Source: WTFY01 sp965205685
Lineage (GTDB): Bacteria; Pseudomonadota; Gammaproteobacteria; UBA4575
Assembly (NCBI GenBank): GCA_965205685.1
Contig: OZ242174.1
Coordinates: 1,550,001 to 1,614,000, forward strand
Length of the DNA stretch: 64,000 bases
Reading direction: 5' to 3'
Of the stretch, positions 52,634 through 64,000 are shown in pieces. A program made the position numbers and the translations under genes. The notes under the pieces were generated by a model. It worked only from the letters and a program-made list of their open reading frames with translations. It did not search any database and was not told where the DNA came from. How positions within the stretch are numbered: position 1 is the first letter of the stretch; every line of letters starts with the position of its first letter.

Positions 52634-53797
52634 TCAGGTTTGGGCAAGACGGATCGCCCGTTGCGCGGCTTCGGTCAGCGTATCGGCCTGGTGAAGCCCA
52701 GCATGCCGGTTCTCGAGCAACTCCCTGCCCTCAGCTGCCCGGGTGCCTTGCAGCAAGACGATGACCGGCACCTTCAGCGAAACGCTCTGCAGGGCATCGA
52801 GGATGCCCCGCGCAATCAGGTCACAGCGCACGATGCCGCCGAAAATATTGACCAGTACCACCTTGACACGTGCATCGTGTACCACCAGCTTGAAGGCCTC
52901 GGCAACCTTTTCCTGGGTGATTGCCCCGCCCACGTCCAGAAAATTGGCTGGCTCTCCGCCCTGGTGTTTGACAAGGTCCATGGTTGCCATGGCAAGCCCG
53001 GCCCCGTTCACGATGCAGCCGATACGCCCATCCAGCTGGACGTAATTGAGGCCCAGTTCGGCGGCCCGCTCCTCGTCACGGTTGCCCTGCGTGGCATCAC
53101 GAAGCTTCGCGATGTCCGCCTGGCGGTACAGCGCGTTGTCATCGATGTTGATCTTGGCATCCAGTGCCACCAGCTGGTCATCCCCATCGATAATCAGCGG
53201 GTTGATTTCCACCAGGCTGCAGTCGCTGGAGACGAACATCTCGAACAGGGCAGACAGGATGGCCTGCAACTGCCGAACCTGATCCTTCTGCAGGCCCAGG
53301 GCATAGGCCAGGGTGCGGACCTGGCTGGGCTGCAGACCGGCTGCCGGATGGACATGTTGCGCAATGATCTTGTCCGGAGCCTGTTGCGCGACCTGCTCAA
53401 TATCCATGCCGCCGGCGGCCGAAGCGATGATCGCGACCTGCCCGGCCTCGCGATCTACCAGCAGGGCCAGGTACAGTTCCCGGCGGATCTGTACGGCTGC
53501 CTCAAGCAAAACGGCCTGCACCGGCAGGCCTTCCTCACCGGTCTGGTGGGTCACCAGCCGGGCTCCAAGCATCCCGGAGACGGCAGAAACAAGATCCTGT
53601 CGGCTGTGCGCCCGTATCACACCCCCGGCCTTGCCACGCCCGCCTGCGTGCACCTGGGCCTTCACAACCCAGGCATGCGACTCCAGGGATTCGCAGAACT
53701 GCTCCACATCGTCGCCCGGGCGAACCAGGTGTGAATCCAAAACAGGCACGCCAAAGCGCGAGAAAATGGCCTTGGCCTGGTATTCATGTATATTCAT
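52634..53797 (-). CDS. sucC: Succinyl-CoA synthetase subunit beta (ADP-forming)
   Basis: The ATP-grasp subunit of the citric-acid-cycle enzyme. It has 387 residues from the ATG at 53795-53797 (MNIHEYQAK), one short of E. coli. VKAQVHAGGRGKAGGV (46-61) is the nucleotide loop, and GCIVNGAGLAMATMD and FLDVGG follow. A malate-CoA ligase is the main alternative for this family, but its partner genes are absent. Divergent from coaE. Confidence 0.95.
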   Translation of the reverse strand: MNIHEYQAKAIFSRFGVPVLDSHLVRPGDDVEQFCESLESHAWVVKAQVHAGGRGKAGGVIRAHSRQDLVSAVSGMLGARLVTHQTGEEGLPVQAVLLEAAVQIRRELYLALLVDREAGQVAIIASAAGGMDIEQVAQQAPDKIIAQHVHPAAGLQPSQVRTLAYALGLQKDQVRQLQAILSALFEMFVSSDCSLVEINPLIIDGDDQLVALDAKINIDDNALYRQADIAKLRDATQGNRDEERAAELGLNYVQLDGRIGCIVNGAGLAMATMDLVKHQGGEPANFLDVGGAITQEKVAEAFKLVVHDARVKVVLVNIFGGIVRCDLIARGILDALQSVSLKVPVIVLLQGTRAAEGRELLENRHAGLHQADTLTEAAQRAIRLAQT

Positions 53798-53846
53798 AAG
53801 GTGAGGGGCAAAGCGAGTCTTTACAGTATACCCCGTATCCAGAGCG

Positions 53847-54455
53847 ATGTTAGTAGTTGGCCTTACAGGCGGCATCGGCTGCGGCAAGTCGGCGGTCGCC
53901 AGTATCTTCGAGCAGGACTTCAATGTCCCGGTCATCGATGCCGATGTCATCGCCCGACAGCTTACGGAAACCGAAGAGGTCCTTGAACAACTGCATGAGA
54001 CCTTCGGGGATGCCTATTTCGACAGCCGCCGAAGCCTGTTGCGTGAGCGGCTGCGCCAGGCCGTCTTCGCAGACGCCGATCTTCGCCACACCCTGGAAGG
54101 CCTGCTGCACCCGCTGGTATACCGGGAAATCAGCCGCCAGCTCATCCAGCTCGATGCCGTGTACTGCATCCTCGTGGTTCCTTTGCTGCTTGAGACCGAA
54201 GGCACCGGTCTGACCGATCGTATTCTCGTCATCGACTGCACGGTCGAGCAACAGGTCGAACGGGTCATGACCCGGGATCATTGCAGCCGAGCGCATGTGG
54301 ACGCCATCATTTCAGCACAGCTTGACCGCGACACCCGGCTCAAGCAGGCCGACGATGTCCTCGACAATTGCAGCAGCCTGAAAAGTTTGCGGAAAAAGGT
54401 TGCTATACTGCATGATAAGTACAGTACTTTGGGCCAGCCCTCTGATGTGTCGTGA
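53847..54455 (+). CDS. coaE: Dephospho-CoA kinase
   Basis: Last step of coenzyme A synthesis. It has 202 residues with the P-loop GGIGCGKS at 8-15 and DADVIARQL at 31-39. Its stop overlaps a GTG of the zapD frame. Paired with zapD as in E. coli (coaE-zapD). The pantothenate genes that feed this pathway lie at the other end of the window. Confidence 0.96.
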   Translation: MLVVGLTGGIGCGKSAVASIFEQDFNVPVIDADVIARQLTETEEVLEQLHETFGDAYFDSRRSLLRERLRQAVFADADLRHTLEGLLHPLVYREISRQLIQLDAVYCILVVPLLLETEGTGLTDRILVIDCTVEQQVERVMTRDHCSRAHVDAIISAQLDRDTRLKQADDVLDNCSSLKSLRKKVAILHDKYSTLGQPSDVS

Positions 54456-54469
54456 ATAAACGCACCACA

Positions 54470-55231
54470 ATGTCTACCATCAGCTACGAGCAGCCGCTGA
54501 ACGAGAGAATACGTACCTTTCTACGCTATGAGCAGCTGGCCGACCGGTTTGCATTCTTCGCCCGGCAGGACAAGCCTTACGACACCCATGGGGCATTGCT
54601 CACGCTGATCGAGATTTTCAACCTGGTTTCACGCGGGGACATAAAGCAGGAGTTGCTGAAACAACTCAAGCGACAGATCGATGCGCTGGAACTGCTTGCC
54701 GACCAGCACAAGATCGATACTGTCAAGCTGAACAGCATTCTGGCCAAACACAAGGCAGCGTATGATGAACTGCATGAGGTCCACGGCCAAATCAATGACC
54801 ACCTGAAAAGCAACGACTTCATCAGCAGCATCCGTCAAAGAACCTCCATCCCGGGAGGCACCTGCGACTTCGACGTTCCGGAATACCACCACTGGCTGGG
54901 ACAATCGTTCACACAGCGCAGGCAGGAACTGATGGACTGGATCGAGCCATTCCAGGTGGTTGGTAAAGGCATCACCCAGTCCCTGCAACTCATCCGCCAA
55001 AGCGTGCCGTTCAGCCAGCAGGTGGCAACGAATGGCTTCTACCACCAGAGCCTAGATCCAGCCACACCGTGCCAGATGATACGTATCAGTGTAGACCGGG
55101 CTTATTTCCCGGAGTGCAGTGCGGGAAAACAGCGCTTCTCCATACGCTTTCTGACCCAGTCCAGTGCGGGCGAAACACCCAAGCAGACCGACAGCGACAT
55201 CGAGTTCAAGCTGGCCTGCTGCGGCTTCTAG
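54470..55231 (+). CDS. zapD: Cell division protein ZapD
   Basis: Cross-links FtsZ filaments at the division ring. It has 253 residues from the ATG at 54470 (MSTISYEQPLNERIRTFLR), which matches the E. coli N terminus; a GTG at 54452 overlapping coaE's stop would add six residues. RTFLRYEQL and GGTCDFDVPEYHHWL are family blocks. Directly after coaE; ftsZ itself is at the window end. Confidence 0.93.
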   Translation: MSTISYEQPLNERIRTFLRYEQLADRFAFFARQDKPYDTHGALLTLIEIFNLVSRGDIKQELLKQLKRQIDALELLADQHKIDTVKLNSILAKHKAAYDELHEVHGQINDHLKSNDFISSIRQRTSIPGGTCDFDVPEYHHWLGQSFTQRRQELMDWIEPFQVVGKGITQSLQLIRQSVPFSQQVATNGFYHQSLDPATPCQMIRISVDRAYFPECSAGKQRFSIRFLTQSSAGETPKQTDSDIEFKLACCGF

Positions 55232-55247
55232 CCGCTCCCGAGAAGCA

Positions 55248-56198
55248 TTACTGCCATACGGCGCGGATAGCGGCCACACCCTGGCCTCCGTGAGCAATGG
55301 CGACATCGATGTCTGCCGGACCCAGGCCCCCGATCGCATACACCGGAATGGCACTTTGCCGCGCCAGGCGGGCGAAATGCTTCCAGCCCAACGGCTCAAC
55401 GGGCCCACCGAAAACCTTCTCCCGCACCGGGCCCAGGAACAGGTAGTCCAGGCCTGCTTGCGAAGCATGCAGCACTTCATCCAGCGTGTGGCAGGAGGCG
55501 CTGACCAGGTGCTCCTTGCCCAACGGCCTGGTTTTCACAGCCCCCAGCCTGCGGCTCGCCAAATGCAGGCCGGCCGCATCAACCTGTTCGAGAGAGGAAG
55601 CGCCCGCGTTCAGCACCAGGCGCACCTGGTGGCGGTGACAGGTTTGCAGGCAGTCCCCGGCCAGTTGCAGATATTGCCGGGGATCCAGCTCGTGTGAGCG
55701 AAAATGAATCAGGCCGACCCCGGACTGCCTGACCGTGTCCTCAAAGTGCTGCAGGAAATCCTGGACTGCTCCCGCGCCGGGGGTTACCGGAATCAGTCCC
55801 GGCAGTTGCAATGCGCGCACGATGCCGTGGTTCGCCTTTGGAAAGCGCAGGGCTTCCAGGGCCGGGATGCTCTTCCAGGCAATCTCCTGCCCCTCGACCG
55901 ACCGCGCCCTGCCCGAGTATTCGGTCACCCTGAACACATCCAGGAAAACGTTTCTGTCGGCATAGGAGTACGGGATTTGGATCAGGGGGCGACAGCGGCA
56001 CATGTCGATGTCCAGCTCCTCTTTGAGTTCACGCTGCAGTGCCGCTTCGGGAGACTCGCCGGCTTCAAGCTTGCCGCCCGGAAACTCGACATGGCCACCC
56101 AGATGGCCATCCGCGCGCCGCTTCATCACCAGAATTTCGTTCCTTGAATTTTCCACGATGCCGACCACCACGTGCACGAGGGGTGCAGCCGAGCTCAA
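55248..56198 (-). CDS. Nudix hydrolase fused to a ThiE-like domain
   Basis: Two domains. The N-terminal Nudix domain has the box GGKLEAGESPEAALQRELKEEL (key G-x5-E-x7-RE-x2-EE), as in MutT 8-oxo-dGTP diphosphatases. The C-terminal half is a thiamine-phosphate-synthase-like TIM barrel (GLIHFRSHEL, CHTLDEVLHA, YLFLGPV, AIGGLGPADI). This fusion is common in non-enteric gammaproteobacteria near argJ and secA. The start is uncertain: I use a TTG at 56196-56198 just after the argJ stop region; a GTG at 56177 is possible. Whether the ThiE part is active is unknown. Confidence 0.85.
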   Translation of the reverse strand: MSSAAPLVHVVVGIVENSRNEILVMKRRADGHLGGHVEFPGGKLEAGESPEAALQRELKEELDIDMCRCRPLIQIPYSYADRNVFLDVFRVTEYSGRARSVEGQEIAWKSIPALEALRFPKANHGIVRALQLPGLIPVTPGAGAVQDFLQHFEDTVRQSGVGLIHFRSHELDPRQYLQLAGDCLQTCHRHQVRLVLNAGASSLEQVDAAGLHLASRRLGAVKTRPLGKEHLVSASCHTLDEVLHASQAGLDYLFLGPVREKVFGGPVEPLGWKHFARLARQSAIPVYAIGGLGPADIDVAIAHGGQGVAAIRAVWQ

Positions 56199-56209
56199 GG
56201 GAGAAACGC

Positions 56210-57427
56210 TCAGGTCCGGTACTCCGCGTTGATCCTCACGTAGTCGTGGGAGAGATCCGTGGTCCATATCTGCGCCGAAGCCTTGCCCGACCCCAGCGCA
56301 AGGCGTAACTCAAGCTCCTCGCCCTGCATTGCCTGGGAGCCGGCCGCCTCCGTATACCCCGGGGCAGGCTGTCCGTTCTCGATCACTGCCAGGCCGTTGA
56401 TGTACAGGGACAGGCGATCCATGTCCAGAGTCGCCCCCGGGGCACGCCCGGCAGCGGCCACGATGCGCCCCCAGTTTGGATCACTTGCAAAAGCCGAGGT
56501 CTTGACCAGCGGTGAGTGTGCAATGGTGAATGCGATGTCGCGTGCCGTCTTCTCGCTGTGCGCCTGCTCGATCCGGATGCAGATGTATTTCGTCACACCC
56601 TCACCGTCACGGACAATGGCCTGGGCCAGGGACAGGAACAGGGAATTCAGCGCCCGGGTGAATTCCTGCACGGCCGGTGTCGACAGCTCACTGAAGCGCG
56701 CACCGGAACGTGCGGTGGCCATCAGCACGCAGGCATCGTTGGTGGAGGTATCTCCATCGACCGTGATGCAGTGAAATGACTGCTGCGTGGCTTCCCGGGC
56801 AAGCTGTCCCACCTGCTCGGGGTCTACCTCCAGGTCCGTGGCAACAAATGCCAGCATGGTCGCCATGTCCGGGCGAATCATCCCTGCACCCTTGGCGATG
56901 CCCGTGATCGTCACGGTCTTGCCATCCAGTTGCAGTTGCCGGGATTGGCCCTTGCAGACCGTGTCTGTCGTCATGATGGCCCGCGCTGAGGGCAGCCAGG
57001 CATCTTCTTGCAGATTCCCCACCAGACCAGAGCAGTGCGAGGTGATTTTCTCAACGGCCAGGCGTTCACCGATGATCCCGGTGGAAAACGGCAGGACTTC
57101 AGTTGCCTGGCAACCACCCGCGTTCGCGAGTGCCGTGCAGGTGGCCTGCGCATCTTCCAGGCCCGGCTCACCGAGGCCGGCATTGGCATTGCCGGCATTG
57201 ATCAGCAGGTAGCGGGGCTGTGCCGCAGCCAGATGGCGGCGGGCGATGACCACGGGCGCCGCGCAAAAGTGGTTGGCCGTAAACAGGGCCGCAGTTTGGG
57301 CCTGTTCGCAGATTTCCACCAGGACCAGGTCATCCCGGTCCCGGTAGCGCAGGCCCGCCGCAGCCGTCGCCAGCCGGATGCCTTTCACCGGCGACAGTTG
57401 CTCGGGAGGATTCAGTGATATTGCCAT
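56210..57427 (-). CDS. argJ: Bifunctional ornithine acetyltransferase / N-acetylglutamate synthase
   Basis: Recycles the acetyl group in arginine synthesis. It has 405 residues. Autocleavage between A189 and T190 (RPDMATMLAF) frees the nucleophilic Thr. VDGDTSTNDAC and DPNWGRIVAA are further family blocks. It lies between secA and the Nudix-ThiE gene on the minus strand. Confidence 0.97.
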   Translation of the reverse strand: MAISLNPPEQLSPVKGIRLATAAAGLRYRDRDDLVLVEICEQAQTAALFTANHFCAAPVVIARRHLAAAQPRYLLINAGNANAGLGEPGLEDAQATCTALANAGGCQATEVLPFSTGIIGERLAVEKITSHCSGLVGNLQEDAWLPSARAIMTTDTVCKGQSRQLQLDGKTVTITGIAKGAGMIRPDMATMLAFVATDLEVDPEQVGQLAREATQQSFHCITVDGDTSTNDACVLMATARSGARFSELSTPAVQEFTRALNSLFLSLAQAIVRDGEGVTKYICIRIEQAHSEKTARDIAFTIAHSPLVKTSAFASDPNWGRIVAAAGRAPGATLDMDRLSLYINGLAVIENGQPAPGYTEAAGSQAMQGEELELRLALGSGKASAQIWTTDLSHDYVRINAEYRT

Positions 57428-57454
57428 GCCAAACCGGATTCCAGGAAACGGCCC

Positions 57455-60196
<2,742 letters not shown>

Positions 60197-60370
60197 TGTG
60201 TGCTTACATCAATTGCCGGAAAGCCGGGAACGCATCCCGCCCAGCCCGGGCCACGGGCAAAATCCTGTGGTTCTCACGTGCAGCGCGAATGGGCTCGTGC
60301 AGGATACCGGCTTGTGCACATCGCTGGGCAAGGCGTGGATCGGGTAAATCTGGAGCCGCCTGCAGCCAAG

Positions 60371-61276
60371 CTACTTGACGTACTTCATCGGGTCGATCTG
60401 GACACCGTCCTTGAGTATCTCGAAGTGGACATGGGGCCCCGTCGAGCGGCCGGTATTGCCCAGCTTGGCGATCACGTGTCCGCGCCGGACCACCTCGCCC
60501 GCCTTCACGAGCAAGACCTTGTTGTGCGCATAGCGCGACATGTAGCCATTGCCGTGATCGATTTCCACCAGCTTGCCGTAGTCGCCGTTCCTGCGCGCAC
60601 GCGTGACGATCCCCCCGGCAACGGCCATCACGTTGCTGCCGGACTGGCCTGCAAAATCCACGCCCTGGTGCAGTTCGGGGTGACCTGTAAAGGGGTCACG
60701 ACGCTTGCCGAACAGGGAAGACACCCAGCTGTACTCGACCGGCCGGCCCTGTGGCTCGGTTTCCTGCCTGACCTTCTCGTCTACCAGCGCATCGCGGATC
60801 ACCTGCAGCTGGCGCTCACGCGCCTCCAGGCTGTTCTGGATCTGTTCGAATTCAGATTCAATCTTCAGGTTCCTGCCGTCGGGGACATCCCTCACCGGGG
60901 CCGGCCCGCCGATCCCGGATTCCGGCTCAAAGCTGAACTCTTCGGGCTCAAGCCCTGCCATTTCGATCAGCACGCTGCCCAGAACGTCGATGCGTTGTAC
61001 CTGCGCCTGCAGCATCCCTGCCTGAGTGGTCAGTGCACTGACCTCGGCCCGGGTTTCCTGGCGAGCCTGCTGCAGCCGGTCTTCATGTTCCGCGATATCT
61101 TCCTTCCACTGGCTCAAGATCACTTCATTGCCGAAGTACAGGCCCAGCATGTACCCGCAGCCGAGCAATACCGTCAGTGTCAGCATCGCACCGGCAATCA
61201 AGCCAGCCCGGTACCACCTGCGCGGCTCGACATACAGGAGGCGTAGGCGCGACCGGGGGAAAATGATAATGTTCAT
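60371..61276 (-). CDS. M23 family metallopeptidase with N-terminal membrane anchor
   Basis: A 301-residue protein from the ATG at 61274-61276. One transmembrane segment at about 25-45 is followed by a coiled coil (DIAEHEDRLQQARQETRAEV in part) and a LytM/M23 domain with HQGVDFAG and GPHVHFEI, the zinc-ligand motifs. Probably a periplasmic peptidoglycan hydrolase or its regulator, anchored in the inner membrane. An M23 gene between secA and lpxC is common in non-enteric gammaproteobacteria. The frame is open another 71 codons, but those are not conserved in type. Confidence 0.88.
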   Translation of the reverse strand: MNIIIFPRSRLRLLYVEPRRWYRAGLIAGAMLTLTVLLGCGYMLGLYFGNEVILSQWKEDIAEHEDRLQQARQETRAEVSALTTQAGMLQAQVQRIDVLGSVLIEMAGLEPEEFSFEPESGIGGPAPVRDVPDGRNLKIESEFEQIQNSLEARERQLQVIRDALVDEKVRQETEPQGRPVEYSWVSSLFGKRRDPFTGHPELHQGVDFAGQSGSNVMAVAGGIVTRARRNGDYGKLVEIDHGNGYMSRYAHNKVLLVKAGEVVRRGHVIAKLGNTGRSTGPHVHFEILKDGVQIDPMKYVK

Positions 61277-61334
61277 TGTAGTTATAATTAATCTGGATGA
61301 TTGAACATCCTTGGCTGAGCCCCATCCCATCCGG

Positions 61335-61760
61335 ATGCAGAAACTCTCGTCATACATCAGTACAGGCCTGCAGGACAAGACCAGGCTGCTGCACCGGCTC
61401 ACCCTGAGCCTGAGGATGCAGTTGCCCGCCACACTGGCCAGCCACTGCTGGGTAGCCAGCATCGACAACCGGACCCTGACAATCATCACGGATGACCCTG
61501 GCCATGCCAGCCTGCTCCGGTTTCAGCAGTATGAAATCCTGAAACAGCTCAACCAGGAGCTTGGCCTTGCGGTAAGAGAATACCTAAATCGGCTAAAGAT
61601 TAAAATCCGAAAAACCACCAGTGAGCCAAAGCCACCAGCACCGGCTACACCCCTCTCGGCGGACAGCGCCCGCCATATCAATGCATGTGCCGAACATGTT
61701 CAGGATCGTGAACTGAAAGAAGCGCTGCGCCGGCTGGCAAGACAGGGCAGGAAGGATTGA
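61335..61760 (+). CDS. DUF721 domain protein (DciA-like)
   Basis: About 141 residues. The DUF721 core (LRMQLPATLASHCWVASIDNRTLTI in parts, then HASLLRFQQYEIL) matches the KH-like domain of DciA, the helicase-loading factor for DnaB in bacteria lacking DnaC. A TTG at 61311 would add eight residues; neither start has a good ribosome site. It is convergent with lpxC and divergent from the M23 gene, the usual place for this gene next to secA. Confidence 0.8.
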   Translation: MQKLSSYISTGLQDKTRLLHRLTLSLRMQLPATLASHCWVASIDNRTLTIITDDPGHASLLRFQQYEILKQLNQELGLAVREYLNRLKIKIRKTTSEPKPPAPATPLSADSARHINACAEHVQDRELKEALRRLARQGRKD

Positions 61761-61763
61761 AGG

Positions 61764-61778
61764 GCGCCTGACAGGCGC
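61764..61778. terminator. Short hairpin between convergent dciA-like gene and lpxC
   Basis: GCGCCT pairs with AGGCGC across 3 bases in the 17-base gap between the two stops. No T run. Confidence 0.3.
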
Positions 61779-62695
61779 TAGATGTTGGCGCTGATGGGAG
61801 AACTGTAGAGAATAGGCACTTTCTCCTCACCATCCTCGAAAGTAACTTCCTCCCAGGCACTCGTGTCCTCGACCAGTTTTCTCAGCAGCTTGTTATTCAG
61901 GGCATGTCCCGATTTGTAGCCGCTGAACGCACCGATCAGGCTGTGGCCGAGCAGGTACAGGTCGCCGATGGCATCCAGAATCTTGTGTTTGACAAACTCA
62001 TCCTCGTAGCGCAGACCGTCCTCGTTCAGGATGCGGTGATCATCCACGGCAATCGAGTTGTCCAGGCTTCCTCCGAGCGCCAGGTTGCGTGAACGCAGGG
62101 CCTCAAAGTCGCGCATGAATCCGAAGGTGCGTGATCGTGATATTTCCTTGACGAAAGAGGTCGTCGAAAAATCCAGTTCGGCCTTTTGCGGACCGGCCTT
62201 GAAGACCGGGTGATCGAAATCGATCATGAAGCCGACCTTGAACCCGTCGAACGGGTCGAACCTGGCCCACTTGTCGCCTTCCTTGACCTTCACGGACCGG
62301 GTAATCCGGATGAATCGCTTGGCAGCATTCTGCTCAACGATCCCTGAGGATTGCACCAGGAAAACGAAGGGGCCTGCACTGCCATCCATGATGGGCACTT
62401 CCGGTGCACTGACATCCACATACGCATTGTCTATGCCCAGACCCGCCATCGCAGAAAGCAGATGCTCGACCGTGGAAATGCGCACTCCTTTGGACACCAG
62501 CGTCGTGGACAGACTGGTATCGCCGACGTTCTCTGGACTGGCCTTGATCTCAAGGGGCGGGTCAAGGTCAACCCGACGGAAAATAACCCCGGAATCCACG
62601 GGCGCCGGGCGCAGTGTCAGGTAGATTTTCTTGCCGGTATGTAGGCCTACACCCGTCGCACGTATGACATTCTTTAGTGTTCTTTGTTGTATCAC
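61778..62695 (-). CDS. lpxC: UDP-3-O-acyl-N-acetylglucosamine deacetylase
   Basis: Committed zinc-dependent step of lipid A synthesis. It has 305 residues, the same as E. coli. Zinc ligands are H78 (STVEHLLSA), H237 and D241 (KHKILDAIGD); H264 (GHALN) is the general acid-base residue. The start is a GTG. It follows ftsZ on the minus strand (ftsZ-lpxC-secA order with interposed genes). Confidence 0.98.
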   Translation of the reverse strand: MIQQRTLKNVIRATGVGLHTGKKIYLTLRPAPVDSGVIFRRVDLDPPLEIKASPENVGDTSLSTTLVSKGVRISTVEHLLSAMAGLGIDNAYVDVSAPEVPIMDGSAGPFVFLVQSSGIVEQNAAKRFIRITRSVKVKEGDKWARFDPFDGFKVGFMIDFDHPVFKAGPQKAELDFSTTSFVKEISRSRTFGFMRDFEALRSRNLALGGSLDNSIAVDDHRILNEDGLRYEDEFVKHKILDAIGDLYLLGHSLIGAFSGYKSGHALNNKLLRKLVEDTSAWEEVTFEDGEEKVPILYSSPISANI

Positions 62696-62849
62696 AGGCC
62701 GTACATCCTATAGATCGCTATCAGCCGCTGATTCCTTCAGCATCCCCAAGCCGCATACCGAGCAACAGGTAATATCTCCGTAATATTACACAATTTCCCG
62801 ATGACTTCACCAGAGATTTTAAACCCTGGCTTCGCCAAGCGTGCGCCGC

Positions 62850-64000
62850 TCAGTCGGCTTGCGTGCGCAAAAATGTAGGAATATCCAGATAATCCAGATC
62901 GTACCCCTGGTTTTTTGCGGCAACTTCCGGGCGAGGCTTGGCATGCCCCTTGGCGCTGTTCACCTCTTCATCCATGACCTTGGCCGGCTGCTTGGCTGAG
63001 GTCTCGACCAGCGTCATCTTGGGTTTGGCCGGAGCCGGCGTAGTTTTCGATCCGATGCCGGTCGCCACCAGCGTCACGCGCAGGCCGTCCTGCATGGATT
63101 CGTCGATCACCGTACCGACGACCACGGTAGCGTCATCCGAGGCCAAGCCCTTGATATGACTGCCAATTTCGTCGAATTCACCTATGGAAAGTCCGGCGCT
63201 TGCAGTCACGTTCACGAGGATGCCCTTGGCACCCGCGATATTGACGTCCTCAAGCAGCGGGCTGGAGATGGCGGCTTCCGAAGCCTCGCGTGCCCGCTCT
63301 GCACCCGTTGAGGTGCCTGAGCCCATCATGGCCATTCCCATCTCCGACATCACCGTGCGCACATCGGCGAAATCCACGTTGATCAGTCCCGGGCAGGTAA
63401 TCAGTTCGGCGATTCCCTGCACGGCACCGCGCAGGACGTCATTGGCTGATTTGAACGCATCCAGCAGGTTGGTCTCCCTGCCGAGAACCGCCAGCAGCTT
63501 TTCATTGGGTATCGTGATCAGCGAGTCGACATGCTTGACGAGTTCCTCGATACCGGCATTGGCAATCTTCATGCGCTTGTCGCCCTCGAAGGGAAACGGC
63601 TTGGTCACCACGGCAACCGTCAAAACACCCAGTTCCTCGGCAATTTCTGCCACTACAGGCGCCGCACCGGTGCCGGTTCCGCCACCCATACCGGCTGTGA
63701 TGAACAGCATGTCCGCTCCCGCGATGGACTCGCGGATACGGTCCTGGTCTTCAAGTGCGGCCTCGCGGCCCACTACCGGGTTGGCCCCGGCCCCCAGCCC
63801 CTGGGTAATGTTGTTCCCGAGCTGCAGCACCGTCTTGACATTGGTGCTTTTCAGCGCCTGCGAATCGGTGTTCGCACAGATAAAATCCACGCCGTCAATG
63901 TTGGACTGCGCCATGTGCATGACGGCATTTCCGCCGCCACCGCCCACGCCGATCACCTTGATGACGGCATTCTCACCATATGTATCTACCAGTTCAAACA
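62850..64000 (-). CDS. ftsZ: Cell division GTPase FtsZ (5' end at the window edge)
   Basis: Tubulin homologue that forms the division ring. The visible frame starts with ..FELVDTYGENAVIKVIGVGGGGGNAV (short core IGVGGGGGNAV); bases 63999-64000 are TG, so only the A of the start codon seems missing, giving 383 residues. GMGGGTGTGAAP is the tubulin signature. The C-terminal peptide DYLDIPTFLR, which binds FtsA and ZipA, is intact. Upstream of lpxC by 154 bases, with an AT-rich gap. Confidence 0.97.
   Translation of the reverse strand, partial: FELVDTYGENAVIKVIGVGGGGGNAVMHMAQSNIDGVDFICANTDSQALKSTNVKTVLQLGNNITQGLGAGANPVVGREAALEDQDRIRESIAGADMLFITAGMGGGTGTGAAPVVAEIAEELGVLTVAVVTKPFPFEGDKRMKIANAGIEELVKHVDSLITIPNEKLLAVLGRETNLLDAFKSANDVLRGAVQGIAELITCPGLINVDFADVRTVMSEMGMAMMGSGTSTGAERAREASEAAISSPLLEDVNIAGAKGILVNVTASAGLSIGEFDEIGSHIKGLASDDATVVVGTVIDESMQDGLRVTLVATGIGSKTTPAPAKPKMTLVETSAKQPAKVMDEEVNSAKGHAKPRPEVAAKNQGYDLDYLDIPTFLRTQAD

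Overview
The window is a contiguous piece of a gammaproteobacterial chromosome of moderate to high GC. This rests on gene orders that are nearly those of E. coli and relatives: rpsP-rimM-trmD-rplS, ffh divergent from ypjD-corB, xseB-ispA-dxs, dapA-bamC, bamD divergent from rluD-pgeF-clpB, coaE-zapD, and ftsZ-lpxC near secA. It is not an enterobacterium: panC-panB is followed by a deoxynucleoside kinase, folK and pcnB, sucCD sits beside nadE, and a Nudix domain is fused to a ThiE-like domain. I cannot name the order or genus. No rRNA, tRNA, CRISPR array or recognisable insertion sequence was found.

Layout. 0-3.7 kb: pantothenate and folate genes and pcnB. 4-7 kb: katG and a glutathione S-transferase (GST). 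7-10.5 kb: htpG, a small conserved protein, a glutamine amidotransferase and ogt. 10.7-17.8 kb: the ribosomal/SRP block (rpsP operon, ffh, ypjD, corB, radA); ffh is interrupted by what looks like a 23-base deletion. 17.8-21.5 kb: fdhD, then two toxin-antitoxin type modules, HigBA-like and AbiEi/AbiEii-like. The AbiE pair lies between two copies of the 3' end of znuB. 21.5-24 kb: znuB-znuC-zur with a candidate Zur operator. 24-33.8 kb: isoprenoid genes (ispA, dxs), bamC-dapA, a PerM-like protein, a LysR regulator, proS and a small lipoprotein.

33.9-44.5 kb is the accessory heart of the window: twelve genes all on the minus strand. Read from the promoter end they are an AlkB-family membrane di-iron monooxygenase, a GST-like protein, a 68-residue membrane protein, two more GST-like proteins, an unknown 146-residue protein, a 35-residue membrane peptide, a FadL-family outer-membrane hydrocarbon porin, a lipoprotein, and a three-gene RiPP (modified peptide) cassette. 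The cassette has a Cys-rich Tat-exported precursor, a DUF692/MNIO enzyme and a DUF2063 partner, the bufferin-type architecture. Long perfect hairpins separate many of these genes. The proposed logic (inference) is hydrocarbon entry through FadL, oxidation by AlkB, glutathione-dependent handling of reactive products by the GSTs, and a metal-binding modified peptide made nearby.

44.7-64 kb returns to housekeeping: clpB, pgeF, rluD, bamD, nadE, sucD, sucC, coaE, zapD, Nudix-ThiE fusion, argJ, secA, an M23 peptidase, a DUF721/DciA-like protein, lpxC, and ftsZ, which lacks only its first base or so at the window edge.
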